Source: an uncultured Eubacterium sp. (lineage in GTDB: Bacteria > Bacillota > Clostridia > Lachnospirales > Lachnospiraceae). From it: a stretch of 30,281 bases of DNA. The stretch lies in the NCBI GenBank assembly GCA_934316925.1, contig CAKREC010000026.1, positions 1-30,281 on the forward strand, written 5' to 3'. Shown here piece by piece: positions 7,637 through 16,101 of the stretch. Within the stretch, counting starts at the first letter, position 1. Each line of letters starts with the position of its first letter. A program made the translations under genes and the position numbers. The notes under the pieces are model-generated. The model ran no database searches, was not told the DNA's origin, and worked only from the letters and a program-made list of their open reading frames with translations.

Positions 7637-9016
7637 TTATTGTATAAAATCATCATCGCCAAGACTGGACGGATCGACAACAATATGATCGTATGCAGAG
7701 AGTCCGCCAGAACTGTTTTCGGCAACAATGGTATATTCGTTATTTTGATATTTTTTTTCGATATATCGGAACTGGCAATATCCTTCATTGACACAATACA
7801 CGCCTTCCAGTGGCTGCGGATCTGATACAATACAACTCTCACTTGAATTGGATTTGTATATTGTATCGCCCTTTGAGATAATGCTCGTTGGAATATATAC
7901 ATTTTTATCCTGAACAAAATAATTACTTATTGTGGTGATCTGAGGAACTGATTTACCACTTTCATTTGTGATCTGTTTTAATACACCAACCCCGTTTTCT
8001 GTTTTACATAAATAATCGGACGGGATCACGGAAAAATCTTTGGAAAGGATGGACGAGTTTGGAATTTTCAATCCAGAAGCAGATTTCAAATTAAATTCAA
8101 TTTTCAGAAACCGGTCATTGATATAGCGCTCCATGTATCGCGAAGTTGTAAGCAATGCGAAATGTACACCATCCTGATCCAACAGTTCCAATGAGGCATT
8201 AAACGATATGTTATCGCGGCCGATCGTAACACGGAGACTTGTCTTTCCGTCCAGAGCCTTATAATCCTCATCATTCAGGATTACAGCGATGGTCCATTGA
8301 TTATCGGTCACAATTTTATAGGCAGGGGAGTCTGCTTTAGCAAGTTCTGTGTTCTGAATCCGCTTTCTTGTTGATTTTCCATAATTGTTTAATAACTCTT
8401 TGTTCAGTGAGTCCTTTGTGATTGATTCATAGCCATCAATAGAATACGATATTACACCACTCTCTTGCGCTTTTATTTTTTTTACGTTCTGATTTTGACC
8501 AGATTCTTTTAAGGATCGGTTGAGCTGGCTATAAAGATTATCGTTGTTTGACTCAAAGATAACATTATTTACATCAAAAGAAAAATCCGAAACTTTTGTG
8601 TAATTTGACATGGAAAATGCATTGTAAAAAGACGAGATCACTTCTCTCATTGCAGAAATACTCTGGGAGTTATTTTGTGTTGATTGTATCTCGTCCAATG
8701 CACTGCTGACCTCTCCATTCTGATCCAGTGTATAGATGACATCTCCCGGCCCTACCCGGCTTCCTTCCGCATTGTAATAGTTGATATAGCCTTCCGATGG
8801 CGTGTTTATCACTTTTTCATTTCGCAATATGATACCGTACATAGGAGTATCATCTGAAATCTGTGAAGTATTTACTTCATAAATGGAAATATGTTTTTGA
8901 GAAAAAAAACCGATCAAAAGAAATACAATATAAGCAAAAACCAGGAGAAAGATAAACCATGTAACGCTTGGTTGAAAACGTCTGTTCATGGGGATCACTT
9001 TTTTATTTTGAGCCAT
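7637..9016 (-). CDS. HlyD-like single-pass membrane protein heading the sepF operon
   Basis: A 459-residue protein with a short basic N-terminus, one transmembrane helix at about 17-40 (VTWFIFLLVFAYIVFLLIGFF) and a large extracytoplasmic part. Two segments look like the halves of a lipoyl/barrel-sandwich domain: about 60-98 (INTPSEGYINYYNAEG...VGPGDVIYTLD) and about 178-200 (KAQESGVISYSIDGYESI). They are separated by a helical stretch. Later β-rich sequence includes GLKIPNSSILSKD, reminiscent of membrane-fusion-protein β-barrels. No ABC or RND transporter is next to it. It is the first gene of the yggS–sepF–ylmH–divIVA–lspA operon, so a role in division or wall export is possible but not shown. 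The topology is clear; the function is unknown. Confidence 0.75.
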   Translation of the reverse strand: MAQNKKVIPMNRRFQPSVTWFIFLLVFAYIVFLLIGFFSQKHISIYEVNTSQISDDTPMYGIILRNEKVINTPSEGYINYYNAEGSRVGPGDVIYTLDQNGEVSSALDEIQSTQNNSQSISAMREVISSFYNAFSMSNYTKVSDFSFDVNNVIFESNNDNLYSQLNRSLKESGQNQNVKKIKAQESGVISYSIDGYESITKDSLNKELLNNYGKSTRKRIQNTELAKADSPAYKIVTDNQWTIAVILNDEDYKALDGKTSLRVTIGRDNISFNASLELLDQDGVHFALLTTSRYMERYINDRFLKIEFNLKSASGLKIPNSSILSKDFSVIPSDYLCKTENGVGVLKQITNESGKSVPQITTISNYFVQDKNVYIPTSIISKGDTIYKSNSSESCIVSDPQPLEGVYCVNEGYCQFRYIEKKYQNNEYTIVAENSSGGLSAYDHIVVDPSSLGDDDFIQ

Positions 9017-9050
9017 AAAACTTCTCCTTTCCGGATGTATATTTTTTCTC

Positions 9051-9060
9051 TTTCATGAAA
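9051..9060. promoter_or_regulatory. Palindrome in the 69-base divergent intergenic region
   Basis: TTTCATGAAA is a perfect 10-base palindrome in the space between the divergent HlyD-like gene (−) and the DUF378 gene (+). Promoters for both must lie in or near this space; A/T-rich −10-like hexamers occur on both strands but no clear −35 was found. A shared control site is possible. Confidence 0.25.
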
Positions 9061-9085
9061 CACTATCTATAAAAGGAGGTTGTCT

Positions 9086-9283
9086 ATGAAAGGATTAGAT
9101 TATACCGTACTGGTTCTTGTCATAATTGGTGCTATCAACTGGGGGTTGGTAGGCTTTTTTGGCCTTGATCTGGTTGCATTTATATTCGGTAATATGTCAT
9201 TGCTTTCCCGAATTGTGTATGCCATCATCGGCGTATGTGGCTTGTATGCAATCAGCTATTGTGGCAGGATCAACAGTAATTGA
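9086..9283 (+). CDS. DUF378 small membrane protein
   Basis: A 65-residue protein with two hydrophobic helices and the DUF378 signature (LDYTVLVLVIIGAINWGLVGFFGLDLVAFIFG, then SLLSRIVYAIIGVCGLYAI). The start is the ATG at 9086, seven bases after AGGAGG; the TTG two codons earlier overlaps that site and is not used. It is the only + strand gene in a 16 kb stretch of − strand genes and is isolated between two operons. The family is common in bacteria but has no known function. Gene and family are confident; role unknown. Confidence 0.88.
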   Translation: MKGLDYTVLVLVIIGAINWGLVGFFGLDLVAFIFGNMSLLSRIVYAIIGVCGLYAISYCGRINSN

Positions 9284-9288
9284 CGCAA

Positions 9289-9309
9289 GGCGGCATGTAA
9301 TGTGTCGCC
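9289..9309. terminator. Hairpin between convergent DUF378 and mgsA genes
   Basis: A seven-pair stem GGCGGCA/TGTCGCC with one G·U pair and a 7-base loop. It begins 5 bases after the DUF378 stop and ends just before the mgsA stop on the other strand. Neither side has a clear T-run, so termination is uncertain, but it fills almost the whole convergent gap. Confidence 0.4.
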
Positions 9310-9310
9310 G

Positions 9311-9709
9311 TTACATACGAACAAGTTCGCGCCAATCGAGGTCGCCACGATCCAGAGCTTTTACCAGCAATTCTGCTGTCGCCACATTCGAAGCTAACGG
9401 GATATTGTGAATATCGCATAAGCGGAATACCGTATCAATATCCGGCTCATGAAGTTTAGGACTTAATGGATCACGCAAAAAGATCACAAGATCCAGTTCG
9501 TTATTTTCAATCTGTGACCCTAACTGCTTTTCCCCACCTAAATGTCCAGCCAGGTATTTATGTACAGTCAGATTGGTAACCTCTTCTACCAATCGGCCGG
9601 TCGTTCCGGTTGCATAAATTGTGTGTTTGGCTAAAATCCCACGATACGCAATACAAAAATTCTGCATCAAAATTTTCTTGGAATCATGTGCAATTAATCC
9701 AATGTTCAT
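9311..9709 (-). CDS. mgsA: Methylglyoxal synthase
   Basis: Converts dihydroxyacetone phosphate to methylglyoxal and phosphate, a bypass of lower glycolysis. The 132 residues carry the family landmarks: IAHDSKK (Asp9), YATGTTGRL (phosphate loop), IFLRDPLSPKLHEPD (Asp80, His87, Asp90) and SNVATAELL. Aligned with E. coli MgsA, Asp9, Asp80, His87 and Asp90 match Asp20, Asp91, His98 and Asp101. The position of catalytic Asp71 is Glu60 here (GHLGGEKQLGSQI, codon GAA at 9530-9532). Glu keeps a carboxylate, but the change may alter activity. It is the last gene of the cell-shape operon, 17 bases after rodA, with a strong GGAGGAGGAG site. Confidence 0.93.
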   Translation of the reverse strand: MNIGLIAHDSKKILMQNFCIAYRGILAKHTIYATGTTGRLVEEVTNLTVHKYLAGHLGGEKQLGSQIENNELDLVIFLRDPLSPKLHEPDIDTVFRLCDIHNIPLASNVATAELLVKALDRGDLDWRELVRM

Positions 9710-9726
9710 ATGCTCCTCCTCCTTTA

Positions 9727-10890
9727 TCAGTCAAAACCATAGGCAGAACTACTGCCTCGATTTGGTTGTATTCCAATATTTAAAAGAATGCCTATCGTCA
9801 TCATATTACTGAGCAATGATGACAAACCATTACTCAAAAAAGGTAATGGCAGACCAGTATTTGGTAAAAGTGAAGTGGCAACACCGATGTTAAAAAACGT
9901 CTGAAAGCAAAACATAGCCCCAATACCTGATGCAATCATCATCCCCATATAATCTTTTGCATTTTTTGCTTTGATGAACGATTTTATAATAACAATAGAA
10001 AGCAGGATCAGTATAAGCATGCAGCCGATAAATCCAAATTCTTCGCTGATCGGTGTCCAGATAAAGTCACTTTCTCTTACATCTACATTTAAATAATGCC
10101 GGGCCGCATCGGTTCCGTCCAGCAACTTACCATACAGTTTGCCGGATGCGATAGACAGAACGGAATTGTTCTGCTGATACATAACCCCAAGTTCTTTTCC
10201 TTCCGGATACAGCCAGCCCATGATACGTTCAAGCTGATAACCATGCAGCAGCTTCTGGTTGGGCTGTTGTATATACCAGAAAAGAAATCCGATAACCGGT
10301 GTAATAACAGCCACAACAGGACCAAGTATTTTATGGCCGATTCCAGAACAAGCTAACATCATTGCCAGAACAACGATGATCACAACGCTGGATGACAGGT
10401 CCGATTGGATCAAAATAAAGAATGTGGGAAGCAGTGTAATTCCGCACGCCAGGAAAAAGTTTTTAAAGGTCTTTAAATTACCCTCTTTTGCCTTGTTGAA
10501 AAATACCGCAAGGGATAAAATAATAACGATCTTACAAACCTCAGAGGGCTGAAAAGCAAATACTTTAAAATCCAGCCAGCGATAGGAATCGGTTCCCTGA
10601 TCGGTACCAAGTGGAGACAATTTCGTAGCTGCTGCCATCAAAGTGGTCACAATATACAGGATCGGTGCATAAAGGCAAAGATCATGATAATCAATAATAG
10701 AAAAAAATGCTACAATTCCCATTCCAAGAACAATACTGATAAATTGCCGAATGAAAGAAGTTTCTCCTAAAATTGACAGGATATACCCACTGATCAAAGT
10801 TAATATAAATACTACAACGACTAATGCAATATCATAATTTTTCCAATTATATCGTTTAAACTGAAACCATTGTCGGATTCGATCTCGCAT
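9727..10890 (-). CDS. rodA: RodA-type SEDS peptidoglycan glycosyltransferase
   Basis: Polytopic SEDS protein that polymerises lipid II during side-wall growth together with the class B PBP encoded upstream. The 387 residues contain about ten transmembrane helices and SEDS motifs: AFQPSEVCKI, the loop VRESDFIWTPISEEFGFIG (catalytic-type Asp near residue 274) and GLPLPFLSNGLSSLLSNM near the C-terminus. The last motif reads SNGLSS where many SEDS proteins have SYGGSS. FtsW or SpoVE are alternatives, but the operon with mreBCD and PBP2 favours RodA. The ribosome binding site is weak. It follows minE by 33 bases. Confidence 0.9.
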   Translation of the reverse strand: MRDRIRQWFQFKRYNWKNYDIALVVVVFILTLISGYILSILGETSFIRQFISIVLGMGIVAFFSIIDYHDLCLYAPILYIVTTLMAAATKLSPLGTDQGTDSYRWLDFKVFAFQPSEVCKIVIILSLAVFFNKAKEGNLKTFKNFFLACGITLLPTFFILIQSDLSSSVVIIVVLAMMLACSGIGHKILGPVVAVITPVIGFLFWYIQQPNQKLLHGYQLERIMGWLYPEGKELGVMYQQNNSVLSIASGKLYGKLLDGTDAARHYLNVDVRESDFIWTPISEEFGFIGCMLILILLSIVIIKSFIKAKNAKDYMGMMIASGIGAMFCFQTFFNIGVATSLLPNTGLPLPFLSNGLSSLLSNMMTIGILLNIGIQPNRGSSSAYGFD

Positions 10891-10923
10891 ATTATTCTAC
10901 CGCCTACATTCTAAAATTTCGCA

Positions 10924-11205
10924 TTATTTTGTACTGTTACTGTGCTTCATATCCTTAATTGGAATATTAGCAAACAAAGCAGGCACCAATCCATTGCCGC
11001 CATCGGACTCTGTTTGCTCAATCTTGATATCAAGTCCTTCTAGATCAATCTCAACATATTTAGACAGAACATGTATGATATCATTTTTTATCTGTTCCAT
11101 GATTTCCGGAGAACAGTTGGATCGGTCTGAAACTAAAACCATTTTCAGACGATCTTTCGCAACATTTCCGGAAGATTTTCTTTTGAAAAAATCTGCAAAT
11201 CCCAT
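10924..11205 (-). CDS. minE: Cell division topological specificity factor MinE
   Basis: MinE stimulates the MinD ATPase and drives Min dynamics that keep FtsZ away from the poles. The 93 residues begin with the membrane-targeting/anti-MinCD segment (MGFADFFKRK, then AKDRLKMVLVSDRSNCSPEIMEQIKNDIIHVLSKYVEID), followed by the topological-specificity domain (LDIKIEQTES...LFANIPIKDM). It lies 12 bases after minD. Its presence shows a MinE-type system rather than a purely DivIVA/MinJ-based one as in B. subtilis. Confidence 0.95.
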   Translation of the reverse strand: MGFADFFKRKSSGNVAKDRLKMVLVSDRSNCSPEIMEQIKNDIIHVLSKYVEIDLEGLDIKIEQTESDGGNGLVPALFANIPIKDMKHSNSTK

Positions 11206-11217
11206 GATAACCTCTCC

Positions 11218-12006
11218 TTAGTTTTTAAATTTATTCTTCAGTTTTGAAAAGAAACCATTTTTTTGTAAAAGATCAAGGAAAGGAACTTCTTCTCCCATAA
11301 TTCGTTTACAAATATTTTCATAGGCTTGTCCGGCCAGTGCTTTGCTTCCTACCAATGGCTCACCCTGGTTTGTGGATACCACAATATTCTCATCGTCCGG
11401 TACAACTCCCAATAAGTCAACTGCCAGAATTTCAACAACGTCTTCACTGGACATCATATCCCCGCGTTTTACCATGTCGGCACGTAAACGGTTTACGATC
11501 AGTTCAGTCTTTCCGATTTCATTGGCTTCCAACAGACCAATAATACGGTCAGCATCGCGAACAGCGGATACCTCAGGGGTAGTTACTACAATCGCGCGGT
11601 CAGCGCCAGCGATCGCATTTTGAAATCCCTGTTCGATACCAGCAGGGCAATCCAATAATATGTAATCAAACTCTTCTTTTAATTCTGCTGTCAGCTTTGC
11701 CATCTGTTCCGGATTGACAGCAGATTTGTCTCTGGTCTGTGCAGATGGCAACAGATATAGATTTGGATAACGTTTATCTTTGATGAGCGCCTGTTTAATG
11801 CGGCAATTTCCTTCAATAACGTCAACCAGATTATATACAATGCGGTTTTCCAGACCCATAACAACATCCAGATTACGAAGTCCTATATCCGTATCGATCA
11901 ATACTACTTTCTTTCCCTCTTTTGCCAATCCGGTTCCGACATTAGCCGTAGTGGTTGTTTTTCCGACACCACCTTTACCAGATGTGATAACAATAACTTC
12001 ACTCAT
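11218..12006 (-). CDS. minD: Septum site-determining ATPase MinD
   Basis: ParA/MinD-family ATPase that binds the membrane when ATP-loaded, carries MinC and is released by MinE. The deviant Walker A motif is SGKGGVGKTTTTANVG at residues 8-23. DTDIGLRNLDVVMGLENR (switch I region) and YILLDCPAGIEQGFQNA (Walker B/switch II) follow. The C-terminal LLQKNGFFSKLKNKFKN is the amphipathic membrane-targeting helix. The 262-residue length is standard. It lies between minC and minE. Confidence 0.97.
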   Translation of the reverse strand: MSEVIVITSGKGGVGKTTTTANVGTGLAKEGKKVVLIDTDIGLRNLDVVMGLENRIVYNLVDVIEGNCRIKQALIKDKRYPNLYLLPSAQTRDKSAVNPEQMAKLTAELKEEFDYILLDCPAGIEQGFQNAIAGADRAIVVTTPEVSAVRDADRIIGLLEANEIGKTELIVNRLRADMVKRGDMMSSEDVVEILAVDLLGVVPDDENIVVSTNQGEPLVGSKALAGQAYENICKRIMGEEVPFLDLLQKNGFFSKLKNKFKN

Positions 12007-12025
12007 AACTTATCCTCCATTTAAA

Positions 12026-12691
12026 TTATATATGAATATCTGCCAAGTTTTTTCTTGACAAAGTATCTACGTAAATTGCACCATCATCCAAGTAAGCAAT
12101 CTGTGGTTCAGTTGGAACTTCTGTCTTATCATCGGAAGATCTGGCAATCACATCGCCAATCCGGATCTGCATAGGATCCATTTTCAATGCTACAACAAAA
12201 CAATTCTGTTTACCGGAAGCACCGGCATAAACAGTACCTTTCAAAGCACCTAGGACTACGACATTCCCGGTAGAAACAACCTGGGCACCTACATTTACAT
12301 CGCCTAGTATGACAATGCTCGTGTCAAATTCCATTACCTGTCCGGAACGAAGATTTCCTTTAAAAAATTGTCCGGTATTGGAATTCATCTGCATTAAATG
12401 TTCTTCCAAAGAGCGCGAGAAATACTCTTCCCGCTCTTTGTCGTTATCGATCAGACAGACAACATCCAGATGAGAATTTTCTGAAATACACTGCAGGATA
12501 CAGGCCTCTTCGTTTTCGGAAAGTTCTCTTCCTTCAAAAGAAAGAGCCACCTGTGCGTTTCCTAAAAAATCAGCACTTTCATGAAATTTTTCTTTGATTT
12601 TTTCCAGCAGTTCTTCGAACGGTAGCTGATCATCAAACACAATGCGAAGACCTGCTTTGTTACCTTTGATAACAACGGGTGCTTTTTTCAT
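12026..12691 (-). CDS. minC: Septum site-determining protein MinC
   Basis: FtsZ polymerisation inhibitor positioned by MinD. The N-terminal FtsZ-inhibiting domain covers about 1-100; the C-terminal β-helix begins near FFKGNLRSGQVMEFDTSIVILGDVNVGAQV and continues with GNVVVLGALKGTVYAGASG, typical of MinC. The start is set at the ATG at 12691 (MKKAPVVIKG) because GGAG lies 6 bases ahead; the ATG four codons upstream at 12703 has no site and contains this GGAG itself. That gives 221 residues. It is followed by minD at 19 bases. Confidence 0.93.
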   Translation of the reverse strand: MKKAPVVIKGNKAGLRIVFDDQLPFEELLEKIKEKFHESADFLGNAQVALSFEGRELSENEEACILQCISENSHLDVVCLIDNDKEREEYFSRSLEEHLMQMNSNTGQFFKGNLRSGQVMEFDTSIVILGDVNVGAQVVSTGNVVVLGALKGTVYAGASGKQNCFVVALKMDPMQIRIGDVIARSSDDKTEVPTEPQIAYLDDGAIYVDTLSRKNLADIHI

Positions 12692-12733
12692 AGTAATCTC
12701 CATTCTAGCGTAATTTATTCGGATTGTATAACC

Positions 12734-15592
12734 TTAATCCGTCTGTCTTGCAGAACCCATACTTGGGTTGGAAACCTTTTTCTTCAACAAAGATTTTCTT
12801 GATTTTTTGTCAAAGTAATATTTGTAAACTTTGCTTGCCAGCTCTACCGCATTAGCAGAAGTATAACCATTTGGAATCTGAACCGTAACGGAAATTTCAG
12901 GATTCTCATAAGGAGCAAAACTGACGAACAAAGCATGGTTTGGCTCATTGGCTGTAATCTGGGCAGTACCGGTCTTGCCGGCAACTGTCACAGGTACTCC
13001 ACGGAATAACGATACATATTGACCGTTATTTACCACTTTTTTCATACCACTTTTTATCGCATTTAAGGTCGAACTGTCAACATTTAATTCGCTCTTTACT
13101 TTTGCTGTATTCTTAGTTTCTTTCCCTGTCACAGAGTTTGTGGTATGGTCAACCAGGGTAAGATTATAACAGGATTGTCCATTTGCGATCGTAGTTACAT
13201 AACGGGATAACTGAACCGGCGTATAGCTGTTTGTACCCTGACCGATACAGGAACGAACAATATCTTCGGTTGAAAAAGTAGGGTCTGACTCAGTAAGTTC
13301 AACACCGGATTTACTGGTGAGACCATACATAGTCGCATATTTTTTCAATGTGGCAAGTCCTTTTTCGTTGTCTACAATATTATTCCGGCCATTTCCCAAC
13401 AGGTAACCCATCTGGTAGAAAAAGTAGTTACAGGAATGCTGAATCGCCTGTGTAACATTAATATTGCCATGGGAATACGTACTCCAGCATTTTGGCCAAG
13501 GCTTTGTGATCTTATTAAATGTCACATGATCGTATACGGTCGTATACGGTGTGATCTTGCCCTCTTCGAGTGCTGCTGTGGCGGAAACCATTTTAAACGT
13601 GGATCCCGGTGCTGTCTTTTGCTGTGTAGCACGGTTCAGAAGCATCGAGGCGCTGCTGGTACTTACCTTGGCATAATAATCACTGTCCACCTGATTGGCA
13701 AATTTGTTGTTGTCGTAACTTGGATAAGAAACCATTGCTAATACTTTACCGGTATTTACCGATGTGATAACAACGGAACAGGCACTCGGTGTCAATCCCA
13801 GCTCTCCCGGAGAGATCTCCAGAGAACGTATTTTAGAACGGATAAAACTATACGGAGAGATCATACCGGTTTTTAATTTGGCATAGGTCGTTTTACTGCT
13901 TTTTATAACTTTCTGGTCATAAAGAAGCATGCAGACATGTCTTCCGGAAAGAGAGCCATTCTCTACCATTACATGATAAACTTTTTTGTCAAAAGCAGTA
14001 TCGTTACTGATTTCATCATATATGAAAGAACAGATTTTTTCATATATTTCTTCGGAACTGTAGTAATCATCTGCAACATCTAAAATGCTCAGGTCGATCC
14101 AGTTGTTCTTTATTGCATAGATCAAAAATTCACTGAGACTGATCTTGTCGTTGATATAATTATTGTATTGAGTATCGGTTGTATCCATGACATCACTGTT
14201 AAGGACACCCTGTGTTTTCAACATACTGAAAATATAATCCAGATAATCATCCAACGATTTCGATAAGTCGCTTCCTTTGGTTTTGTTATTATATACCAGC
14301 TGCTGTTTGATCGATCTCACAGCACGATTTTTTTTCGTCGTAAATGCAGAATATACGGATTTTTCCAATGTAGTAGCATTTTCTGCAGAAAAATGAGTAA
14401 TATCTACAATACTATTTTGAATAATGGCGTCATATACATCATAGATCGAGACTAAAATACCAGATGCTTTCTTGCCTTTTGTTCCATGACTTTTGCTGTT
14501 TACCAATTTAGAAAGCAAAATACCTGCGATTTCTTTTTCTGCAAGCTGATAAGTAGCTTTTTGCAGATCTGCATCGATCGAGAGATAGATGTCATTTCCT
14601 GCCACAGCATCTTTTGTCTTCTGTGTTTCCACGACACGGGATGAACTGTCAATAAAAAGTGTCTCAGATCCTTTGGAACCCTTTAATTGATCTTCATACT
14701 CTTTTTCAATTCCGATCTTACCGATCTGATCAGCTGCTGTGTATGTGGTATTCGGATCTTTTGCCTTTAACTCTTCCAATGCTTCTGAGGAAATGGTTCC
14801 GGTATAGCCAATGATATGTGAAAAATATTTGCTATCATAATATACACGGTTCATCTCTGTCGATACGGAAACACCGGGAAGGCTTGATGCATTTTCTTCA
14901 ATCGCAGCAACCGTCTTGTCAGAAACGTCGGCGCTTAATGTGATCGGTTCATATTTGGAATATGTGTTCATCATCAAGGCATATCGTACGGTCATGATCT
15001 TTAACGCATCCGCATCTGAAATATCGGTATCTAATTTTTGATCAAAAAAGCGGATTTTGTTGACACTGTCAGAAGTACGGATATAACGGAAGCATTCTTC
15101 TGCCGTCATGTTTTTTTGCTCATCCGACAACTCATCTGTTGTCTTCGCATAATAAATATCTCGCTTAAAACGAAGTTCCGCAGATGAACTGACTGTAAAA
15201 CGGAATTTTCCTTTTGATGTAATTTCAATCGGAAATTCGAGATCCAGGGAATCGCCATTTTTTTCAATCAACTGGATACACTTTAAGATCATCTGATTTT
15301 TGTCGTGATTCGTCTTTAGATCACCAGAGTCTTCAATGGTAATGGCATAACTTTGTTCATTTGAAGCTAAAAGTTTTCCATTTTTGTCATATATCTTTCC
15401 ACGTGCGCTTTTGATCGTGCGGTTTTTCTGCATCTGCAATGTGGCTTTTTCATCGTAGGTTTCTCCTTTTATGATCTGGAGATAAAACATCCTGCCAACA
15501 AGAATGCTAAACAAGAGCACATACGTAACAATCAATGCAAAAAGTCTGGATTTAACAATGGAGCGTAAATCTTCTAAAATTCCATCTATCAA
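12734..15592 (-). CDS. mrdA: Class B penicillin-binding protein 2 with a large insertion
   Basis: Transpeptidase that cross-links peptidoglycan for side-wall growth, partner of RodA. A transmembrane helix lies at about 17-38, then the dimerisation domain (RTIKSARGKIYDKNGKLLASNE). The transpeptidase motifs are Ser664-Thr-Phe-Lys667 in PGSTFKM, SCN near residue 720 and KTG near 872 (AGKTGTAQ). At 952 residues it is far longer than usual PBP2 (~600-750). The excess is a helical insertion of roughly 240 residues, about 355-600, between SIDADLQKA and the ACSVVITSVNTGKVLAM strand. Translation starts at TTG 15592, overlapping the mreD stop, with AAAGGAG 8 bases upstream; no suitable ATG precedes the membrane helix. 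It sits between mreD and minC. Confidence 0.93.
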   Translation of the reverse strand: MIDGILEDLRSIVKSRLFALIVTYVLLFSILVGRMFYLQIIKGETYDEKATLQMQKNRTIKSARGKIYDKNGKLLASNEQSYAITIEDSGDLKTNHDKNQMILKCIQLIEKNGDSLDLEFPIEITSKGKFRFTVSSSAELRFKRDIYYAKTTDELSDEQKNMTAEECFRYIRTSDSVNKIRFFDQKLDTDISDADALKIMTVRYALMMNTYSKYEPITLSADVSDKTVAAIEENASSLPGVSVSTEMNRVYYDSKYFSHIIGYTGTISSEALEELKAKDPNTTYTAADQIGKIGIEKEYEDQLKGSKGSETLFIDSSSRVVETQKTKDAVAGNDIYLSIDADLQKATYQLAEKEIAGILLSKLVNSKSHGTKGKKASGILVSIYDVYDAIIQNSIVDITHFSAENATTLEKSVYSAFTTKKNRAVRSIKQQLVYNNKTKGSDLSKSLDDYLDYIFSMLKTQGVLNSDVMDTTDTQYNNYINDKISLSEFLIYAIKNNWIDLSILDVADDYYSSEEIYEKICSFIYDEISNDTAFDKKVYHVMVENGSLSGRHVCMLLYDQKVIKSSKTTYAKLKTGMISPYSFIRSKIRSLEISPGELGLTPSACSVVITSVNTGKVLAMVSYPSYDNNKFANQVDSDYYAKVSTSSASMLLNRATQQKTAPGSTFKMVSATAALEEGKITPYTTVYDHVTFNKITKPWPKCWSTYSHGNINVTQAIQHSCNYFFYQMGYLLGNGRNNIVDNEKGLATLKKYATMYGLTSKSGVELTESDPTFSTEDIVRSCIGQGTNSYTPVQLSRYVTTIANGQSCYNLTLVDHTTNSVTGKETKNTAKVKSELNVDSSTLNAIKSGMKKVVNNGQYVSLFRGVPVTVAGKTGTAQITANEPNHALFVSFAPYENPEISVTVQIPNGYTSANAVELASKVYKYYFDKKSRKSLLKKKVSNPSMGSARQTD

Positions 15593-16101
15593 AATTCATT
15601 CTCCTTTCTTTTTGTATTCAATCGGCGCTCTACGGCAGCAATAATACTGTATAGTACAATTCCAACAAGTGTGGTATACAATACTTCCGGCAAAATACGA
15701 TGTACAAAATAAAATCCAAAATGCAGTCTGCCACGCATAAGAAATTCGGTAATATAATAATATATACTGTATACAAAATCACTTAACACGATCAATATGA
15801 TCGGCAGGATAAATCCCTGACGAAAATATATTTTCTGGCAAAAGCCGACTAAAAATCCAATTGTCATAAAAATCAATGCGTAAAGTCCAATTACACTTCC
15901 ATATGCCATATCCAGTATAATGCCGCAAAAAAATCCAACTAAAAGGCCGGAGCTTCGTCCACGCAGATATGCATAAGTAACCGTGACAACCAGTAAAAGA
16001 TTCGGCACCACATCGGCAAGCGCGATGCTCTGAAATACGGTTGTCTGTAATAAAAATGCAATTAAAATACACAGAATACAACTGATCTTTTTCTTTATCA
16101 T
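15589..16101 (-). CDS. mreD: Rod shape-determining protein MreD
   Basis: Small integral membrane protein of the elongasome linking MreC with the synthases. The 170 residues form about five hydrophobic helices with family landmarks (LLQTTVFQSIALADVVPNLLLVVTV, GLLVGFFCGIILDMAYG). Its start overlaps the mreC stop as ATGA and its stop overlaps the TTG start of the PBP2 gene, so the three are likely translationally coupled. Confidence 0.92.
   Translation of the reverse strand: MIKKKISCILCILIAFLLQTTVFQSIALADVVPNLLLVVTVTYAYLRGRSSGLLVGFFCGIILDMAYGSVIGLYALIFMTIGFLVGFCQKIYFRQGFILPIILIVLSDFVYSIYYYITEFLMRGRLHFGFYFVHRILPEVLYTTLVGIVLYSIIAAVERRLNTKRKENEF

Noticed and set aside
10924..12691. min genes as plasmid partition genes
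   Set aside because: MinD carries the MinD-type membrane helix and is flanked by genuine MinC and MinE.
13528..13558. Tandem 10-base repeat (CGTATACGGT twice)
   Set aside because: Falls inside the conserved coding region of PBP2 and translates sensibly there; two copies are not enough to suggest a functional repeat.
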